Source: Acidobacteriota bacterium
GTDB taxonomy: Bacteria > Acidobacteriota > Terriglobia > Terriglobales > Acidobacteriaceae
Assembly: GCA_019510535.1 (NCBI GenBank)
Contig: JAEKKE010000390.1
Location: forward strand, 1 to 15,560
DNA: 15,560 nucleotides
Direction: 5' to 3'
In this document: piece after piece, positions 13,199 to 15,560 of the stretch
Numbering within the stretch: the first letter of the stretch is position 1
Layout: every line of letters begins with the position of its first letter
Program-made: the position numbers and the translations under genes
Notes under the pieces: generated by a model
What the model was told of the DNA's origin: nothing
The model's database searches: none
What the model saw: only the letters and a program-made list of their open reading frames with translations

Positions 13199-15560
13199 TT
13201 AGAAGACGATCTTCGCGGCGAACTGCACGTTGAACGGTTCGCCCGAACCGATGCCAGGTGCACCGGCAGCGTCGCCGACGGTTGTGGTCGAGCGGCCGAA
13301 GTTGCCCGAGGTGAAGCTACCGCTCGGAGCCGCGAGGTTCAGACGATTGAAGATGTTGAACATCTCCGCACGGAGCTGAAGCTTGACACCCTCGTACAGT
13401 GCGGTGTTCTTCACCAACGAGGCATCAACCGTTCCAAGACCCGGGCCACGTACCGAGTTTCTCTGCGTGGAGCTATAGGTCCCGGCAGCCGGAGCTGCAT
13501 AAGCGGACTTGGAGAACCACTGCACATAGGCACCGGCGGAGGCGCTGGCACGCGTCACCGTACGGTCGCTGGTGTAGGGGTCGGCAATCTTGTCCACACG
13601 ATCCTGGAACTCGCCAGTACCGCTGTTATTGACGCTGGTCTTCGGATTCAACGGCTTACCCGTGAAGAAGGTCATGAAGCTGTTGACCTCCCATCCCGAC
13701 GTAAGAGCCTTCAGGTTATTGCTGAATGTGGGAATCTCGTAAACGATGTAGCCATTGAACGTGTGGCGCACATCGAAGTCCGCGCTGCTATATTCAGCGG
13801 CGAGGTTACGTGAATCCTGCGGAGCAAAACCGCGGGTTCCGGAGACATTGTCGAAGCTGTGACCGTAGGTATACGACCCCTGCGCGGTGATGCCATGGAA
13901 TCCGCTGGTACGGATCGATCCCTGAAGCGAGTTGTAGTTCGACCCCGCGCTCGATTCATACTGGTTGATGGCAGCAAACGTTGGGAACTTCGAGTAGTAC
14001 GGACGGCTGCTCTGGACCGTGCTCTTGCCCGTATTCTGCGCCGCCTGGTTGATGTCGCGCAGGTTGAACAGGTGACGGCCCACCGAACCAACGTAGCCGA
14101 CCTGCAAGACCGTGTTGCGGCTCAACTGGTACTCGGTGTTCAGATTGTAGTTCTGCAGGTAAGCGTTTTTGAAGTTCTGCGAGACCGTAGAGACGCCGAA
14201 GACTGCACCGGCGCTCGGGGAGCTCGGCAATGGATCCGTGTTGGTAACGATGCGGAATGGAGACGAGTTCGAGACGGTAAACACGGGATTCGGACCAGCG
14301 TTATTTGCCTGGACACCAACCGAAGCGCCGTTGCCAGGACGGTTGTCGAAGAACCCGTTCAGGTTAGGCAGATCGAAAAACAGTCCATATGTTCCACGAA
14401 CTACCAGCTTGTCCGTCACCTTCGAGCTGAAGCCAAAGCGAGGCGAAACATTGGTATAGCGGCGCGGATACAACGTGGAGATGTCCTGACCGACGATCGA
14501 GTAACCGTTGGTGGCGTTCGGATTGAAGTTGGAGAACGTACCGTTCGTTGAATAGACCGGTCCGGAGTAATCCCAACGGACGCCATAATTCAGCGTCAGA
14601 GCTGGGCTGATCTGATACTGATCCTGGGCGAAGATATCCCACTGATTGACGAAAACATCACGCTGCAAAACGCCGCGAACGATGCTGCCGCTGGCGGCAT
14701 AACCGGCCAGGAAGTCAGCGAGCGAGCGAACCGAGAAGTCCGATGCAGCGGACTCAAGGGAGCTATCTGTAGAGTAATCACCCTTCGTGTTGGCATTCAG
14801 CGTACCCGAAGCGGTTCCATTGTAGGAGAAGACACCACGAACGTTGCGCTGATAGAGCAGGTTCATATAGTTCCGACGGAACTCACCACCGAAACGGAAC
14901 TGGTGCTTACCCCAGACCAACGTCGCCGTGTCAGTGATATGACCGGTGTAGTCCTGACGGCCCAATGGAGGTGTAACACCGACCTGATCGAAGTTAGTGA
15001 TAGTGATGCTGGGAGCGCCGAAAAGGGATGAATTGGTAACGCCAGTGTTCAGGCCCAGGGCAGGAATGTTCTGGTTGTGAACATTGTCGTTGAAGGTCTG
15101 TCCGAAGTAGTTGATACCAACCAGAGCCTGGTTCGAGAGATGATTCGACAGCATCCAGTTGTGCGTGATGGCGTAGTTGTGAACGTGATCCGGAGCGACC
15201 AGCACGAACCGAGAGTGTCTGTTTCGAGTTGATGTTCCAATCCACTTTGCCGACTGCGTTGTCGCTGTAGCCGCTCTGCGGACGAGCATCGGTAAAGTTA
15301 TTGGTGGTCGCCGCACCTGGTTTATTACCAAGAGGCCAAAGTGCGCTCAACAAATTGAGGGAGGTCTGGCTTACAGCAACACCGTGATTGTTGAGCAACG
15401 TGGTTGCTTTCGCAACCCATTGGTCTGTGGGTTCGGTTGCCGAACCGCTGGCGCCGATCACATATTTCTGGCGCTCATAGTCGACGAAGAAGAAGAGCTT
15501 GTCATGAAGGACCGGACCTCCGAGTGACCCGCCCCACTGCTTGTTGCGAATCTTCGGCTT
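13199..15560 (-). CDS. Oar-like TonB-dependent receptor, C-terminal part, frameshifted near 15200
   Basis: Large outer-membrane beta-barrel protein of the acidobacterial carboxypeptidase-regulatory/TonB-receptor type; the N-terminal CarboxypepD_reg and plug domains lie beyond the right edge. Family-typical segments in one frame from the edge: NKQWGGSLGGPVLHDKLFFF, then DYERQKYVIGASGSATEP and GYSDNAVGKVDWNINSKQ followed by TLSVRA. Near 15197-15206 the homology moves to another frame and continues VAPDHVHNYAITHNWMLSNH, with HQFRFGGEFRRNYMN, LNYGVRWDYSGPVY, VSPRFGFSSKVTDKLVVRG and LFFDLPN further on, to the terminal strand FNVQFAAKIVF. The roughly 15-25 residues normally between SVRA and the VAP motif appear missing, so this looks like a small deletion plus frameshift rather than one lost base. 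The protein is then probably non-functional unless the assembly is wrong. Its normal role would be uptake or binding of large glycans or peptides. A terminator follows the stop. Confidence 0.85.

Noticed and set aside
13088..13813. Plus-strand frames opposite the TonB-dependent receptor
   Set aside because: Shadows of the receptor; no start signals or domains, and one runs through the terminator hairpin.

Overview
The window looks like chromosome of an acidobacterium of the Terriglobus/Granulicella/Edaphobacter type. The grounds are a large Oar-like TonB-dependent outer-membrane protein ending in a ...KIVF-type C-terminus, a secreted VWFA-type protein of the kind abundant in Acidobacteriaceae, a carboxypeptidase-regulatory-like secreted protein, and moderately high GC. 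This assignment is an inference from protein style, not a database result. Most genes are housekeeping genes. I see no phage, CRISPR, tRNA or rRNA.

Layout, left to right. A SpoU/TrmH RNA methyltransferase (7-783) is followed by the AAA+ ATPase RarA (899-2236). Next come a 5'-truncated AI-2E-type permease on the minus strand (2492-2998), a small CxxC/CxxC protein (3224-3460) and a secreted metallo-beta-lactamase-fold protein (3515-4459). A minus-strand two-gene unit follows: a secreted YCII/muconolactone-isomerase-like protein and a MarR regulator, coupled by a GTGA overlap and preceded by a perfect palindrome over the promoter (4547-5391). Then purQ (5423-6118, apparently leaderless), a CpsB/YwqE-type PHP phosphatase (6137-6937), an SDR whose C-terminus is replaced by repeat sequence (7045-7824), a secreted carboxypeptidase-regulatory-like protein (8077-8604), groES-groEL under a CIRCE operator (8738-10890), a quinone-oxidoreductase-like MDR protein (11006-12004), a VWFA protein (12178-13089), and a frameshifted TonB-dependent receptor running off the right edge (13199-15560).

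The most striking non-genic feature is the density of interspersed palindromic repeats. Family 1 is about 115 bp, usually flanked by TA, with terminal inverted repeats of the GAGCATTTTCCCTGT type and a central GGCGTTTTC/GAAAACGCC hairpin. It has three full copies (781-895, 3108-3221, 4461-4576), one internally deleted copy (12097-12180), one half copy (7984-8022) and one divergent relative (7833-7983). Copies touch or invade gene ends. One supplies the trmH stop codon, another the last residues and stop of marR, and the deleted copy holds the stop of the VWFA gene. Two copies end 2-3 bp before a start codon. Family 2 is a composite repeat (2261-2472 and 6965-7177), found both times between convergent genes, with an identical 10-bp-stem hairpin and a second hairpin whose arms differ in sequence but stay paired. 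One copy has replaced the C-terminus of the SDR. These repeats appear to be shaping gene boundaries here, and they are the best candidate for something under-described in the window.
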